NCBI GenBank assembly: GCA_023213395.1
Contig: CM041465.1
Coordinates: forward strand, 130,393,741 to 130,457,740
Source: Cycas panzhihuaensis
Lineage: Eukaryota; Cycadophyta
Length of the DNA stretch: 64,000 bases
Reading direction: 5' to 3'
The position numbers were made by a program, and so were the translations under genes. Positions within the stretch are counted from its first letter, which is position 1. Each line of letters opens with the position of its first letter. Below the pieces are notes generated by a model. The model was not told where the DNA came from, made no database searches, and was given only the letters and a program-made list of their open reading frames with translations. Shown piece by piece: positions 32,574 to 43,996 of this stretch.

Positions 32574-33822
32574 TTGTCAAAGGAATCTAAATTAAGAAGG
32601 GCAAGGAGATTAAGCCTAAACAATAACAAGACTAACAGACAGTCCGTTGAAGAATCTGAGGCAAGTGGAGTCCAAACACCTCAAGAACAGGGGAAAGAAA
32701 GAAGTGGGGAACAAATGGTACTAACACCTGCCTCAATTGGATTTGACCTTATATGCCCAAAAAAGGAGGAGAATTCACAAGGAAATTTGAAACAATGTGA
32801 CATTACAAATGAAAAAGAAACCCTAGGGAAGGAGGAACATATAAATGTGGATCATACCCCGAAGGACCTAAGTGATAATGAGGAAAAGGCAGAGGGAAGG
32901 TCCCTCGACATATTGGAAAAACAAATTAACAAGGCAACTATTTGAAGACTCATCAGACAAGGAGTCCAAACAATCATATTTAGTGGTCATACCATTGACG
33001 ATACAAGTGTCAGAAGTACCCAAACCTATTCATTTAAAAATTCCATTTCAAAACCCTCTATTTAGGAGAGATAGTGTTGCACCAAGCACACCGAATACAT
33101 CACCCAAACTGGGCAGTGGGGAGAAGGGAACAAAATCTTTAAAGGAGTTAGATTCAGAGGGAGAAATATCACCATCACTAGGAGGGACACCAGTGCAATC
33201 ACCAAGGATGGACGACACAAGGGAATTTGGGAAGTTAATCTTCAATGATACATTTGATGTTGCATAACATGTGTATTTATTTTAGAATTTGATTAATGTG
33301 AAAAGAATTATGGATGAGCAGGAGATAAAGGCAAGGTTTGCTTGCACTTTGAGGGGAGTACCATTGCCATGGTACAAACTGGTGGATCAAATAAAATCTT
33401 GGGCAAATATAAAAAAGTTATTTGAGGAAAGATTTCAAAATTTCCACAACAATGAGGCTTTCGAAATCGCCCTAAGGGAAATCAAACAAAGTCTTGACGA
33501 ATCAGTATTAACTTATATTAGCCACATGAAGATAATTGCCACCAGTATGGTCAAGCAGACAATGACAGACCATAATATGAAAAATTATTTTGTTAGAGGG
33601 TTGAATGAAAAACTGAGATCCATGATGCACGTACATCCCCTAAAGTATTTCAAGAATGCACAAGAATTGGCCCTAGATTTTGAGGCCAAAATGGATGCCC
33701 AAGCCAGAGGGCATGATCCTTTATTACTCAGATTACAAGATGAAATAAGGGAAATGACAAGAACGAGCCCAAGAACAATTCCAGATATGCAATACAAGGT
33801 ATATACCTTTCAGGTACACTAG
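32574..33822 (+). pseudogene. G2 Gag (retrotrans_gag type)
   Basis: The main block 33289-33822 (177 codons open) reads FACTLRGVPLPWYK, IKSWANIKKLFEERFQNF, ALREIKQSLDESVLTYIS and NYFVRGLNEKLRSM. This matches the Ty3/gypsy Gag domain (PF03732): small helical block, conserved W and F-x-x-R-F, then L-x-Q. The same frame extends upstream from 32872 with stops at 33265 and 33283. A hydrophilic, Glu/Lys-rich ORF in another frame (32574-32945) is probably its N-terminus. No zinc knuckle seen. The reading runs straight into the repeat at 33765. Confidence 0.8.
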
Positions 33823-33940
33823 TAGATAGGAACATACCAGAACGGTATGCGTGACCAGAACAAACTCAAATGTGTCCAAAATTAATAATGTCAGCTAGAA
33901 TAAATGTACATATAGATATACAGACAGAAAAATGGTGTTG
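33765..33940 (+). repeat. G2 right-hand partial LTR copy
   Basis: Aligns with about 31515-31700: AGAACGAGCCCAAGAAC, GGAACATACCAGAACGGTAT and AAATGTACATATAGA are shared with modest divergence. It ends abruptly at about 33940, where C7 integrase sequence begins. There is no polypurine tract before it. Confidence 0.75.
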
Positions 33941-33944
33941 TAAG

Positions 33945-34074
33945 TGTGAAAGGCATAAAAAGCAATGATCTATATAGATTATTTTCTAATCCTATAATTG
34001 CCAATAAGGATGTAAAAACATCCACTACAACAAAGATTGATAATAATAAATTGTGGCATTTGAAGTATGGGCGC
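33945..34074 (+). pseudogene. C7 pre-integrase fragment (continues at 35304-35473)
   Basis: KGIKSNDLYRLFSNPIIANK and LWHLKYG (34050) are the start of the zinc-binding region. After T1 the sequence continues at 35304 with MVDGLPNIIFHHFVCKSC and LLGKQHRLPFKKNEWQAQNK. ELIHI follows, where C8 interrupts; it resumes at 39426 as HTDLCGPL. The HHCC ligands are present across the three pieces. Confidence 0.87.
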
Positions 34075-34472
34075 TATTAAAAGATAATGTTTAATGTCTT
34101 AATGTCTAAAGGATTTAGGTGAATGTCATATCTAGGAGTCAATAGTATAATGTTAATGTAATGCACATATGTGCAAGTAAGTGGTCATTAGGTTATTGGT
34201 CAATAAATAGGTGATATGTCATTGGTTATGTTAAAGGTCTTTTGCCCCATATGTAACTCAAGTCCTCTTACTGCCTCTCACTTATGATGTATAAACAAGT
34301 GTTTGAGGTAGAGTAACAAGCATTGAGTCAAGATGGAGTTCTTTATGATATTGTTATTGTTAAGTCATTGTGATGTAATCACTTTCATTATGAGTTAATG
34401 CTATCATACTATGTTCATGATATTTGTTCTATTGTTTTTAAATATTGAATGATCTCTTTGACTATTTTGACA
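34075..34472 (+). repeat. T1 5' LTR
   Basis: It starts TATTAAAAGATAATG (TG decayed to TA), ends TTTTGACA, and matches 34900-35298 with scattered substitutions. Confidence 0.9.
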
Positions 34473-34878
34473 TGGTATCAGAGAGGGACTATTTCAACAT
34501 AGTATATTGAAGACATACTTAATGTACACCTTCAAGATGTTTTTGATGAATACATATAGGATCACCTAACAGATCTACACTAAGCTCAAGTTGGTTCAAC
34601 CATGGTCTGCTACACCTTCTACATGATGAAGGATTCATTCTTGCACATGAAGATGAAAAAAGTCAAGTTCAAGGACCATCAATCTAGAAGACTACTTCAA
34701 GGACAACACTGCAGGAATCAAGATGAAGATCAAAGTGAAGATATTATTTTCAAGACCATTCCAAGATTAAAGCATTGTAAATTCAAAACAATGCCTCATA
34801 TAGAGTCATATGTCAGTTTTAATCATTCCATAGTTCCTAGTATCATGATGTCTTTAATATTCAATTTTTGTAATCTTG

Positions 34879-34922
34879 ACATTAAACATTAAGGGGAGGT
34901 GTTAGAAGATAATGTTTAATGT
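34879..34922 (+). promoter_or_regulatory. T1 polypurine tract and perfect 13-bp stem
   Basis: ACATTAAACATTA (34879-34891) pairs perfectly with TAATGTTTAATGT (34910-34922). The loop contains AGGGGAGG and the LTR start. Confidence 0.9.
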
Positions 34923-35298
34923 GTAAGTGTCTAAAGTATTTAGGTGAATGTCATATCTAAGAGTCAATATTATAATGTTAATGTAATGCACATTTGTGTA
35001 AGTAAGTGGTCATTAAGTTATTGGTCAATATATAGGTGATATGTCATTGGTTATGTTAAAAGTTCTTTTGTCCCACATGTAACTCAAGTCCTCCTACTCC
35101 CTCTTGCTTATGATGTATAAATAAGTGGTTGAGGTAGAGTAGCAAGCATTGAGTCAAGATGGAGTCCTTTATGATATTGTTATTGTTAAGTCATTGTGAT
35201 GTAATCACTTTCATTATGAGTTAATGCTATCATACTACGTTCATGATATTTGTTCTATTGTTTTTGAATATTGAATGATCTCTTTGACTATTTCAATA
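34900..35298 (+). repeat. T1 3' LTR
   Basis: It starts TGTTAGAAGATAATG and ends TTTCAATA (decayed terminal CA). Flanked on the right by resumed C7 coding sequence. Confidence 0.9.
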
Positions 35299-35473
35299 GG
35301 TACATCTCCTTAGATAGATTAGACTAGCTGCACAAATCAGAAATGGTTGATGGACTTCCAAATATTATATTTCATCATTTTGTTTGTAAAAGTTGTTTGC
35401 TTGGAAAACAACATCGTCTTCCTTTTAAGAAAAATGAATGGCAAGCTCAAAATAAATTAGAATTGATACATAT

Positions 35474-35811
35474 CATTAGAATGGTATTAATAACCACTTA
35501 CTAACTAATGTAAAGTGGTGTAATATTATACGAATATTAATTGATATAAATATGTGATATATGTGAGTCAACAAATGTAAATCCAAATATTAATTATTCG
35601 AGGCACTTACGATCTATAAATATAGATCAAAGTCCATTGTATCATTACATGATAGATTTGCAAAAATGCAATTATATTATTTTTGTGGTGGGTTTTTTCC
35701 CAAACGGGTTCCTACATCAAATCTGTCTATCCCCTATGCGTGTTCTGTTCAAGTCTATTGTGTTCATAAACAATTTTGTCATGATGTTTACATATATGGT
35801 GTTTCCTAACA
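35474..35811 (+). repeat. C8 5' LTR (338 bp)
   Basis: It starts CATTAG (TG decayed) and ends CTAACA. The U3 arm TAATGTAAAGTGG (35506-35518) complements CCACATTTACATTA before the 3' tract, with one bulged A. Confidence 0.9.
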
Positions 35812-37730
35812 TGGTATGAGAACAGTAGGAGGTGCACAATTAGGCATATGTTGTGGGTAGATCATTCGATCATTGGTTGCCAGGTCATGTTGGCTCACCC
35901 TTTGAGGATTGACTTGTTCGATAACCAAAAGATCAAGCCATGAAGGTGCAATGATTGCGTGTAGATCCCAATGCCTTCTGTTTTCTGTTTTGTGGGGATT
36001 CTATGGTCCTCGGAGGTGTACAGATGAGTAGAGGGTGTTGTTTTGATTTGTGTAGGTGTTGGTGCCCTCATTTTTTAATTTGTAGCCCCTGATTACTCTG
36101 TTGCCAGTCGTTTGTATCCATTTTGAGCCTGTAGAAGGTGCCAAGTCTTTTATTTGAGTTGCCACTGAGTTTGCCATGGAAAAAATATCTGAGGTGAATC
36201 GTTGCTAGTTAGGTGGAGAGGTTGATTGCCAAACTTTGAAAAGAAAATCATGTGTATGAGCAGAGTTGGCTAGCAAAAGAGTTGTTTGACAATGCAGACA
36301 CTCTATGCAGTAGCTAGATCTATGTTTGACTCCGGAACCTGAGATCAAAGCCCACATTTTTCGAGGAATTTGCAGAACCATGGAAGATAGTATGTAGCTA
36401 ATATATGAAGGTATTCTCTGAATTTATTACTTGTGTTGATTTCTATTTAATCGCATTTGCCATTTTGATTTATATAAAGCCCGTCGTGGATTATATTTTA
36501 TCGCCCGTAATATTTTTAAGGTTGCATCGATATGTAATCATTTGATTAAATATATTTATATAGCCACTCGATTGATTTATGAAGTTGTAGTCGCAAAATA
36601 TTTGAAATATTTAGTTGCCCATGATATACAATAGTTGTTGGTTTAATATTATTGCAACAGTTTTTTAATCATTTGAAATATTTAGTCGCTCGCGTTGAAT
36701 ATTTCATTGCTTAATTATTAAATATTAATCGTTGTTTGACACTCGTTTTTTGATGATGTTCGATTGCCATACATATTTTCTTGCTCACGCCATTGAAATA
36801 TATTTAATCGACTATTTGATTTATTTTATCAAGTCACCCATTGAAATATATTATTATTTCGAATTGCCAATGTTATTGCCGTTTGATTGCCAGATATTGG
36901 AATCGCCCTTTGCATGATTTGATTTATTACACTTTAATATATTATGATGCCCTTTTCTTTAAGATTCTGGCCTTTATTTTATTAAGACATTCCTTTGAGA
37001 TCATTGGATATGGCACTTTATGAAGGTGGGCATATATATGTGGTGTGATGTATTTTGGGGATTCATTGTTGGTGATATAAGGTGTGCATATGGTGATACA
37101 GCGAAGTGAGTGCTTTGGGCACACTTTGTTGGTGACTTGTTGGCGATATGAGGTGATGTGAAACTCTTCTTGCATGTGGTTACATGAGAGAGTTTGTTGG
37201 GCGAGTTATCAAGGTAGTGAAGTTCACTGATTGATAGAAGGGAGTAATTAATGGGCGAGTTATCTATTAATGTCAGTATGTGTTCATTGATTGATAGAAG
37301 GGCGAGAAGGGTGAGTTGTCTGGAGATACTAAGCTATAGGGCATGCAAACAATGTTGTTGTGGTATTGATTATTGCATTCATTATTAAAACTGTGATTTA
37401 TTTATTATAAAGTGATAGTGTTTTTCAGTGTTTTTACATTAGATATACGAGGTGAAAGTGGTTCAAAATTGCTATTTTTGTGGCCTGTTTGTATAAGTGG
37501 TTATCAGTTTGTGGTGGACCGCTATACCTTCGGTGGTTGAATTGATGTTAGCATGGGGTATATTACCTGTTGGATGCTGGTTCAACATTTGTGCATATTT
37601 GAACAAGCCTGATGTAGATCTGATAGTGTGTTTATAATGAAATTGAAGTGATAATGGAAAGGTCTATGACGAGAAGCCTTAAAATCAATTCTGCCTTTGT
37701 CATGGTATAAATGGGAGTTGGTTGTCTTAT
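35812..37730 (+). other. C8 primer site and leader / lost gag
   Basis: After the primer site there are about 1.9 kb without recognisable coding sequence. It includes AT-rich stretches (36400-37030) with repeated KxxFxxC-free short ORFs only. Gag should lie near the end of this interval but cannot be read. Confidence 0.6.
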
Positions 37731-37734
37731 GTAC

Positions 37735-39060
37735 CCCTTGTAGATTGTGTTGTAGATGAAGAATGGTACCATGATGGTGATGTGGAGGTGTTTGGTGCAT
37801 TGTAAGAGTTTGCCTCCCGAGGTGTTTGGTGCGTTGTAAAAGTTTGCCTCCTATATTTTTTGCAAATGATGTTGGACTGTTATTTCACAGGACCCTTGTT
37901 AAAGTTGTTCATGGCATTAAGCTCGTATTATATTAGACCGATCAAAAGCCTTCCATTATGTATTTAAGTGCATTGGAGTGCACACATCTTAGACGTAGAT
38001 CACAGCAATAGGATTGCAAGAGTTTGAAATATATTTGTGTGGGGTTTGAAACAAAGCTTACAAACAGTGTGATTTGCAAAGGGAAAAGCATTGCAATTAG
38101 TCTAGATGTCAAGTTTGAAAAGTTTATGATGTATCATGCTGAGGTGTCACCTGAATACAAGTTGTATCCTTCATTTCTTCGCTTTTAGAGCCATGGTTCA
38201 GCAGATGTAGATGTAGAGGTTTATGTATCTAACACTATGTTTGAGACAGAAGCAAATCCTAGTGGGAGTGATGATGAGGAGTTGTTGTATGAAGAAGCAC
38301 AGATTGCAACACGTATTTCATTGTGTGCTAAGAGAACCATTGATGACTCTAGTGTGACAGTTGAAGACCTAGAGGATGATTGAACAATGAGGATCAACAT
38401 GCTAGTCAAACTTGTGGTAGACACCAATGATTCCAACGAAAGGAAGATTCGCAATGGAGAGTTGCATTGTTGGAGATGTGTTACATGTGGGATTTGGGTC
38501 CCTTACCTCCCTCATGGAACCTGGTCAATTTGCAAGTTGGTAAGATTTGATGCGTAGGATTTATTACAGGAAGAGGGAATCAAGTATGAGGAGACTTTTG
38601 CACTAGTCTCTACGTTGATTATGGTCCAATTGATCCTTACTTTGGCAGCTTCATATAGTTGAGAGTCACATTAAGTCAGCGTTCCTTAACAGAGACTTAA
38701 AGAGGAGATTCACATGGCTCAAGTGGCTCAACCTCTTGGTTTAGTGAAGGAAGCAGGTTGAGTTCTATGAACTGAGTATCAGTGCGAGAGAAGTTGTATG
38801 GTTGCAGGGACTATTGGAGTTGCTTCCAAAGAATCATGCACATATGAGACATAACACCATTACACTCGAGAGGAGATCAGATCAAGGAAGATGCAGGTTG
38901 AGTTTTGTCCAACTAAGGATTGACTTAAGGATGTGTTCACCAAGCTCTTACTAAAGATTGCTATATCAACGTTCATGCATATTTGGGATTCAGTGAGGTT
39001 ATCCTTGAGAGGGGATCTATCGACAAGGATAAAGATAGACCAAACCCTGGGAAGACTTCA
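37735..39060 (+). pseudogene. C8 pol remnants (integrase, RT, RNase H)
   Basis: Small islands match C2/C4 pol: AAGAATGGTACCATGATGG (integrase NGT-MM region, 37757), DCKSLKY.CVGF-like (38010-38050), TNDSNE and EETFA (38600) from RT. KEAGxVVWLQGLLELL (38800) and the RNase H tail KMQVEFCPTKD (38890) with KDVFTKLLLK (38925) follow. Between islands the frame is lost and segments are missing, so RT catalytic residues cannot be found. Confidence 0.7.
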
Positions 39061-39065
39061 AGACT

Positions 39066-39425
39066 CCACATTTACATTAAGAGGGGTTGTTAGAGTGGTA
39101 TTAATAACCACTTACCGACTAGTGTAAAGCAGTGTAATAATGTACGAATATTAATTGACGTAAATATGTGATATATGTGAGTCGATGGATGTAAATCCGA
39201 ATATTAATTATTCGAAGCACTTATGATCTATAAATATAGATCAAAGTCCATTGTAACATTACATGAGCGTTTTGCAAAAATGTAATTATATTATTTCTGT
39301 GGTAAGTTTTTTTTCGAACATGTTCCTACGTCAAATTTGTCTATCCCGTGTGCATGTTCTATTCGAGTCTATTGTGTTCATAAACGATTTTGTCATCCTA
39401 TTTGCATATTTGGTGTTTTCTAACA
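39066..39425 (+). repeat. C8 stem arm, polypurine tract and 3' LTR (39088-39425)
   Basis: The left arm CCACATTTACATTA (39066-39079) is followed by AGAGGGGT and TGTTAGAGTGG. The U3 arm of this copy has decayed (TAGTGTAAAGCAG, 39120-39132); the 5' LTR shows the paired form. It ends CTAACA. Confidence 0.85.
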
Positions 39426-40340
39426 CATACTGACCTATGTGGACCTCTTTCTCTTTGTTCAATCAATGACTCTAGATATTTTTTAACATTCATTGATGAC
39501 TTTTCTAGGAAAGTATGGATTTATTTTCTCTACAATAAATCAGAGGTCTTTGAAAAGTTCAAAGAATTTAAGGCCGAAGTTGAGCTAGAATCTAGATCAA
39601 GAATAAAATGTATCAAGTTAGATGGTAGAGAAGAATATATTTCGAAAGAATTTTTGAATTTTTGCAAGGCACATGGAATACGTAGACAATTTACAACTCC
39701 TTACACACCACAATCTAACGAAGTTGTTGAACGAAAGAATAGAACAATCATGGAGATGGCTCGTAGCATGATTCAAGACAGGCAAATCTCAAAGACTTAC
39801 TAGGTAGAAGCAGGAAATACAGTTGGTTACCTCATAAATCGAAGTCCAACAAAGGCCTTGGAACAAGTTACTCAACATAAAGCTTGAACTAGGCATAAAC
39901 CAAATGTGATTAACTTGAAAATTTTTGGATGTTAGGCTTTCATTCATATACCGGCCAAAAGGAGATCCAAACTTGACTCTAAAAATATAGAATGCATAAT
40001 GATAGGCTACAGTAAAAATTCAAAAAGCCTATAAATGTATAGATCCAAAAACTAACAAGAACTATATAAGCAGAGATGTCATATTTAATGAAGAGGATAT
40101 CATTGGAAATACTCCAACTCCTCAAGTAATTGAAGAAGCACCAAAGAAGATATCTCAAGAAGAACCTCTTGCAGAAGAAATCTCTGGAGTTACTTCAGAA
40201 GATACAGAACTTGATGACATAGAAGAATCAAAGAGGGTGCCATTTTCTCATGAAAGCTCGACCACTGAGGAAGAAGAATTATCTCCCATAGGCTCAATCA
40301 CTGAAAAAGAAAAGAAGAAAAAAAGGGTACCAAAATGATA
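39426..40340 (+). pseudogene. C7 integrase core and C-terminus
   Basis: The open stretch to 39803 reads FLTFIDDFSRKVWIYFLYNK, EVFEKFKEFKAEVELES, KCIKLDGREEYISKEFLNF and TTPYTPQSNEVVERKNRTIM: all three DDE residues are present. After a stop it continues with GYLINRSPTKAL, the integrase tail and IECIMIGYSKN (to 40025). An acidic Glu-rich spacer runs to 40340, typical of copia between integrase and RT. Confidence 0.9.
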
Positions 40341-40379
40341 CCTTAAGACAATTGAAGAAGGGAAAGGAGATATGTTTAC

Positions 40380-41930
40380 ATACTGGATGAGAAGCCAAAG
40401 GCATCAAGCATTGCTCAACAACATAGAACCAAAGTCCTTTGAGGAAGCAAAGGAACATGAAGAATGGCAAGCTATAATGGATGCTGAGATAGAATCAATC
40501 TCCAAAAATCAGACCTAGGAATTGGTCAATTTGCTTGTCAGCGAGCCTATGGTCAATTGCAAGTGGGTATACAAAATAAAAGAAAGTGATGATGGCAGAA
40601 TAGAAAAACACAAGGCCAGACTTGTAGCAAAGGGCTATACCCAGACAGTCAGGATAGACTTCGAAGAAACATTCTCACCAGTAGCCAAATTAGATACTAT
40701 GAGAACAGTAATTGCTTTAGCAGGTCAACACAACTAGAAAATCTATTAGTTGAATCTAAAAAGTGCCTTTTTGAATGGGAAGCTCAAAGAAGAAGTCTAT
40801 ATGAAACAACCAAAAGGATATGTTCAAAAAGGCCAAGAAAATCTTGTATGCAAACTAAAAAAGGCACTATATGGGCTAAAGCAAGCCCCAAGAACCTAGT
40901 ATGCCAAACTAGACAAATATCTCACTCAGAATGGTTTCCTGTGATATAGCTCAGACTCCAATTTATATGCCAAGAAAAGAAATAGGTTGATCACCATAAT
41001 TATGGTATATGTGGATGATATGGTTCTCATAGGAAGTGACACAGAATCAATGTCAAATATAAAGGCTCAGTTGGAAAATGGCTTTGAGATGACAGACTTA
41101 GGACTTCTAAACTATTATTTGGGAATAGAAGTCAATCAAAAGGAAGATTCAATCATATTATCTCAAAGTAAATACATCAAAGATCTGTTGACTAGATTCA
41201 AAATGGAAGATTGCAACAATTGTGCAACTCCAATAGAAACTAATTGTGACCTGGTTCCAGTCAAAGGGGAAACTACAGTTGATGAAACACTATATAGGCA
41301 ACTAATTGGAAGCCTAATTTATCTCACTGCAACTAGACCTAACATCTCATATTCTATGGGTTTAGTTTCTAGATATATGCAAGATCCAAAGACAAGACAT
41401 TAGAAGCCTGCTAAAAGCATACTTAGATATCTAAAGGGAACAACTAATATGAAATTCACTTATCCAAAAATGAAATTAGACAAGTTAGTTGAATTTTATG
41501 ACTCAGACTGAGCAAGAGATAAAGAAAAGAGGAGTTCAACAAGTGGGTACTACTTTTCTCTGGGGTCAGCAACTATCTCTTGGAGCAGCAAAAGGCAACC
41601 TACAGTTGCTCTCTCGTCCACTAAAGCAGAATACAAGTCAGTTGCTAGTGCCTCATGTGAAACAATCTGGCTGAGACAACTTCTGTTAGATCTAGATCAA
41701 CAACAACAAGGGTCAACAACTTTGTTTTGCAACAATCAAAGTGCCATCAAATTGACCAAAAACCTTGTACTCCATGCACGAACAAAACATGTTGAGGTGC
41801 ATCATTATTTCATACAGGAAAGGTGTAGAACAAGGAAATTGACTTGGCATATTGTCCAACAAATGAGCAACTTGTAGATATCTTAACAAAGCCACTCAAC
41901 AAGGACAAATTTCAAATCCTTAGAGATAAA
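40380..41930 (+). pseudogene. C7 reverse transcriptase and RNase H
   Basis: RT: MVNCKWVYKIKESDDGR, HKARLVAKGYTQ and FEETFSPVAKLDTMRTVIAL. Then [33 protein letters not shown]-stop and VYVDDMVLIGSD (41007, catalytic YVDD), and a 138-codon open stretch (40987-41403). RNase [39 protein letters not shown], then [12 protein letters not shown] (D of CDNQS changed to N) and [13 protein letters not shown]. Seven or so stops and a frame change near 41480. Confidence 0.92.
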
Positions 41931-41967
41931 ATATTAAGAGAGGGTGTTAAGATATAATGTTTTATCT
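41924..41967 (+). promoter_or_regulatory. C7 polypurine tract and stem with a G-U pair
   Basis: AGATAAAATATTA (41924-41936) and TAATGTTTTATCT (41955-41967) pair at 12 of 13 positions. The odd one is T opposite G, which would pair as G-U in RNA. The tract AGAGAGGG (41937-41944) lies in the loop. Confidence 0.82.
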
Positions 41968-42149
41968 TAGGATTAATTAAGGGTAATGTCTTAACCCCTC
42001 TTTATGTAACTCTTTATATAACTTAGACATATGTCCAACACATGTCATCAAGACACACAACGGTTACAATTCTTCATGTATATTTAAGGAGATCTTCTCT
42101 CATATAATAGATCATAAGTCATTCTTCAATCTGTATCTAAATTGTAACA
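41945..42149 (+). repeat. C7 3' LTR (205 bp)
   Basis: It starts TGTTA and ends TAACA. It resembles the C5 and C9 LTRs at the start (TAATGTTTTATCTTAG). Confidence 0.85.
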
Positions 42150-43483
42150 AGGCATTTTTCTCCACATGCTTTAGGTGTTAGATCTTTGTGGGCGGCTCGT
42201 ATTACTCTTACGAGTAGCTTGCATGGTCATTGCCACCACCTCCAATGCCAAGACTTGCTCAACAGTCACCACTTGGAACAATAGGCCTTGAAAAGGAAAC
42301 AAGAAGGAATCAAAAGAATGGTCTTCTTCATGGCCGATTCATCGCCATTTATTCATGCATAGATGCCTCCTTTTGCATGTCTGATACAGGCAATTGGATA
42401 GATCCTCACATACTTCAACTCTCTGCATCCCTCAAACTGCCCGTCTGTCACAAATGCTTGCCATGTCTATGACCTACGATGTCTTTGATTGTTCCCTGTC
42501 ATCCTACAATGTTGAACCACATTGCCCAAGAATTCACAACAATTGCCTTTTCGACCTGAATCATTTGCATCCTCATCACGACTTTCATTTTGCTCCGGAT
42601 TTGCTACCCCTTGGCAACCACCAAAATTTTACAAAGCTTCTCTATTGGGATTTGCCCTTAAACTGTCAACTGCTACTTAACATTTAACTGTCCCATATGA
42701 TTTATAATATGCCACATAGGTCATCATGCATCAACAATTTATGCTCTTATAAAATTGCCCTCATAAATAGTTTCATCAAGCCATTTAATGCCATGTAAAC
42801 CATGCTTATGCTACCATAATATTTTCATTAAACCATTTATAATGCCACAAAACTATTTCAAATGTGCCCTTTTAATATTCTCATCATAATACCATACATG
42901 TGCCACATACGTGTCTATTTTCTATCAAATATACCTATACCTGTCTCTGTTTGCCACTCATCATTTTGTATAGGCCTTTTGCCTATTTGTTGTCTTACTA
43001 ATGGGGTACTGGCTTCATTCTGGCAACGAATGTCAGTTTGAGATGCTCATAAAAACCTCTAGAATGATTCACTAGTGACAACAAATTTTAAAATAGGACA
43101 CTCGCAAAAGCCTTCACTAATGAAGATCATATCTTCATGTCATATCTAGTGGATTGTTTTGAATACCTGCATGCTTCGAAGAATATTGACATCAACATAC
43201 TAAAATAATATGTCCACATAAATTTAAATTAGCATACCATTAGTATCATTATTCTGCTTCATCATGCGGTTTTGTATATGGCTTCATCTCCTCTGTATGT
43301 GAATCTTCATCCCATTCATCTGGCCTCTAAATCTTAGTCATATGTCACTAGCAAAACTAGCATATTTAGATTTTGGCCCATCAAATTCACCTCATATCTG
43401 GCTCCTGTTCTAGCTCTATCATTGGCTCATCAATCAACTCTATAGGCTTTTTCTTGCTACATAAGATCTCTCCACTAACCATG
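42150..43483 (-). other. C3 interior next to its 5' LTR
   Basis: This should hold C3's leader and gag (minus strand). Directly after the primer site a short reading MVSGEILCSKKKPIELIDEP is open for about 30 codons. A possible decayed knuckle (NCCEFLGNVVQHC) lies near 42540. Neither is strong. Repeated CATTTAATGCCAT-like motifs occur at 42780-42860. No gene is supported. Confidence 0.5.
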
Positions 43484-43996
43484 GCTTTGATACCATGTTA
43501 GAATTTATAATTGCACTCTGATACCATATTAGAAATGTAGATTATAACGTAGCAGAATATAATATGTATATGTAATGACTAAATTTTCTCATGAGTTATG
43601 TACATAAGTAAAGAATAAACATGAATGTCAAGTATCAAACATCATAAATAATGCATCACCACAAGAGAAACAATAGATTTATATGTGGAAAACTCTATGT
43701 GAGAAAATGCACGAGAAAAGGTGGAGTTTGGAACTCCTCTTAATGATCAAAATGAATACATCTCCAGGTCTTAGACCTTTCTCAAGTTCTTAAGTGGTGT
43801 GTGTACATATTTATATCAATGCTCATATTATGAGTAGCCTATCATGTTTGTTAAGCTTTTACATCATTCAATAATATCTTTGCATGGATATATGTGCATC
43901 TCACATATCTCAATGTACGTGAATGGTGGGATTGTGTATGTGTCCATTCCACTAACATTAAACATTACATATGTGATTAAATCACATATTCCAACA
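43484..43996 (-). repeat. C3 5' LTR (43496-43996) and primer site
   Basis: This intact 501-bp LTR aligns with the split copy at 9941-10191 and 27099-27358. On the minus strand it is followed by TGGTATCAAAGC (43495-43484), an initiator-Met primer site with one change. The perfect target copy ATATA follows at 43997-44001. The palindrome seen in the 3' copy is present here too (near 43969-43989). Confidence 0.92.

Larger units (their letters stand above)
31381..33940 (+). mobile_element. G2: gag-only gypsy-type element, damaged
   Basis: An LTR-like block (31381 to about 32400) is followed by a Gag ORF and then a second copy of part of that block (33765-33940, matching about 31515-31700). No protease, RT or integrase lies between. 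The LTR-like block is a diverged relative of L2. This layout fits a non-autonomous terminal-repeat element carrying only Gag, as known in plants, but truncation at the right end prevents proof. Confidence 0.65.
34075..35298 (+). mobile_element. T1: 1.2-kb internal-deletion LTR element (TRIM-like)
   Basis: LTRs 34075-34472 and 34900-35298 (about 398 bp each) flank only about 427 bp. The primer site TGGTATCAGAGA is at 34473. The polypurine tract GGGGAGG precedes TG at 34900. The interior aligns with the last 400 bp of T2's interior (about 54680-55095), so T1 is T2-like with everything else deleted. Target site GGCGC (34070-34074) versus GGTAC (35299-35303), two differences at a former CpG. No coding capacity. 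Confidence 0.88.
35474..39425 (+). mobile_element. C8: degraded copia element inserted in C7 integrase
   Basis: Two 338-bp LTRs (35474-35811, 39088-39425), primer site TGGTATGAGAAC at 35812, polypurine tract GAGGGGT at 39081. Target CATAT (35469-35473) versus CATAC (39426-39430); removing C8 restores the integrase reading ELIHTDLCG. LTRs differ at roughly a tenth of sites, so it is older than C5 or C9. Its pol resembles C2/C4 but is much more decayed. Confidence 0.92.
33945..42149 (+). mobile_element. C7: 5'-truncated copia element of the C5/C9 group
   Basis: It starts in the gag-pre-integrase region and runs through integrase, RT and RNase H to a 3' LTR at 41945-42149. It is interrupted by T1 (34075-35298) and C8 (35474-39425), and the coding sense reads on across both. 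Gag, protease and the 5' LTR are missing. No target duplication matches across 31380/42150, so a deletion probably removed its left end together with part of G2. Confidence 0.87.
9941..43996 (-). mobile_element. C3: copia-type LTR element (minus strand) hosting a nest of insertions
   Basis: Its 5' LTR with primer site is at 43484-43996. Its 3' LTR is split into 9941-10191 and 27099-27358. The two ends carry the perfect duplication ATATA (9936-9940, 43997-44001). Outer ends TGTTAGAAT and ATTCCAACA are near-perfect inverted repeats. Its own interior (27359-28503 and 42150-43483) shows little coding sequence. Later insertions G1 (with C4 and C5), C6, G2 and C7 (with T1 and C8) account for most of the 34 kb. 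The call rests on LTR matching over about 500 bp plus primer site and duplication. Confidence 0.85.

Noticed and set aside
42150-42600. Possible continuation of C6 upstream coding (CGEKC, knuckle-like NCCEFLGNVVQHC)
   Set aside because: The fit needs frame changes and lacks conserved spacing; too weak to annotate as gag or integrase.
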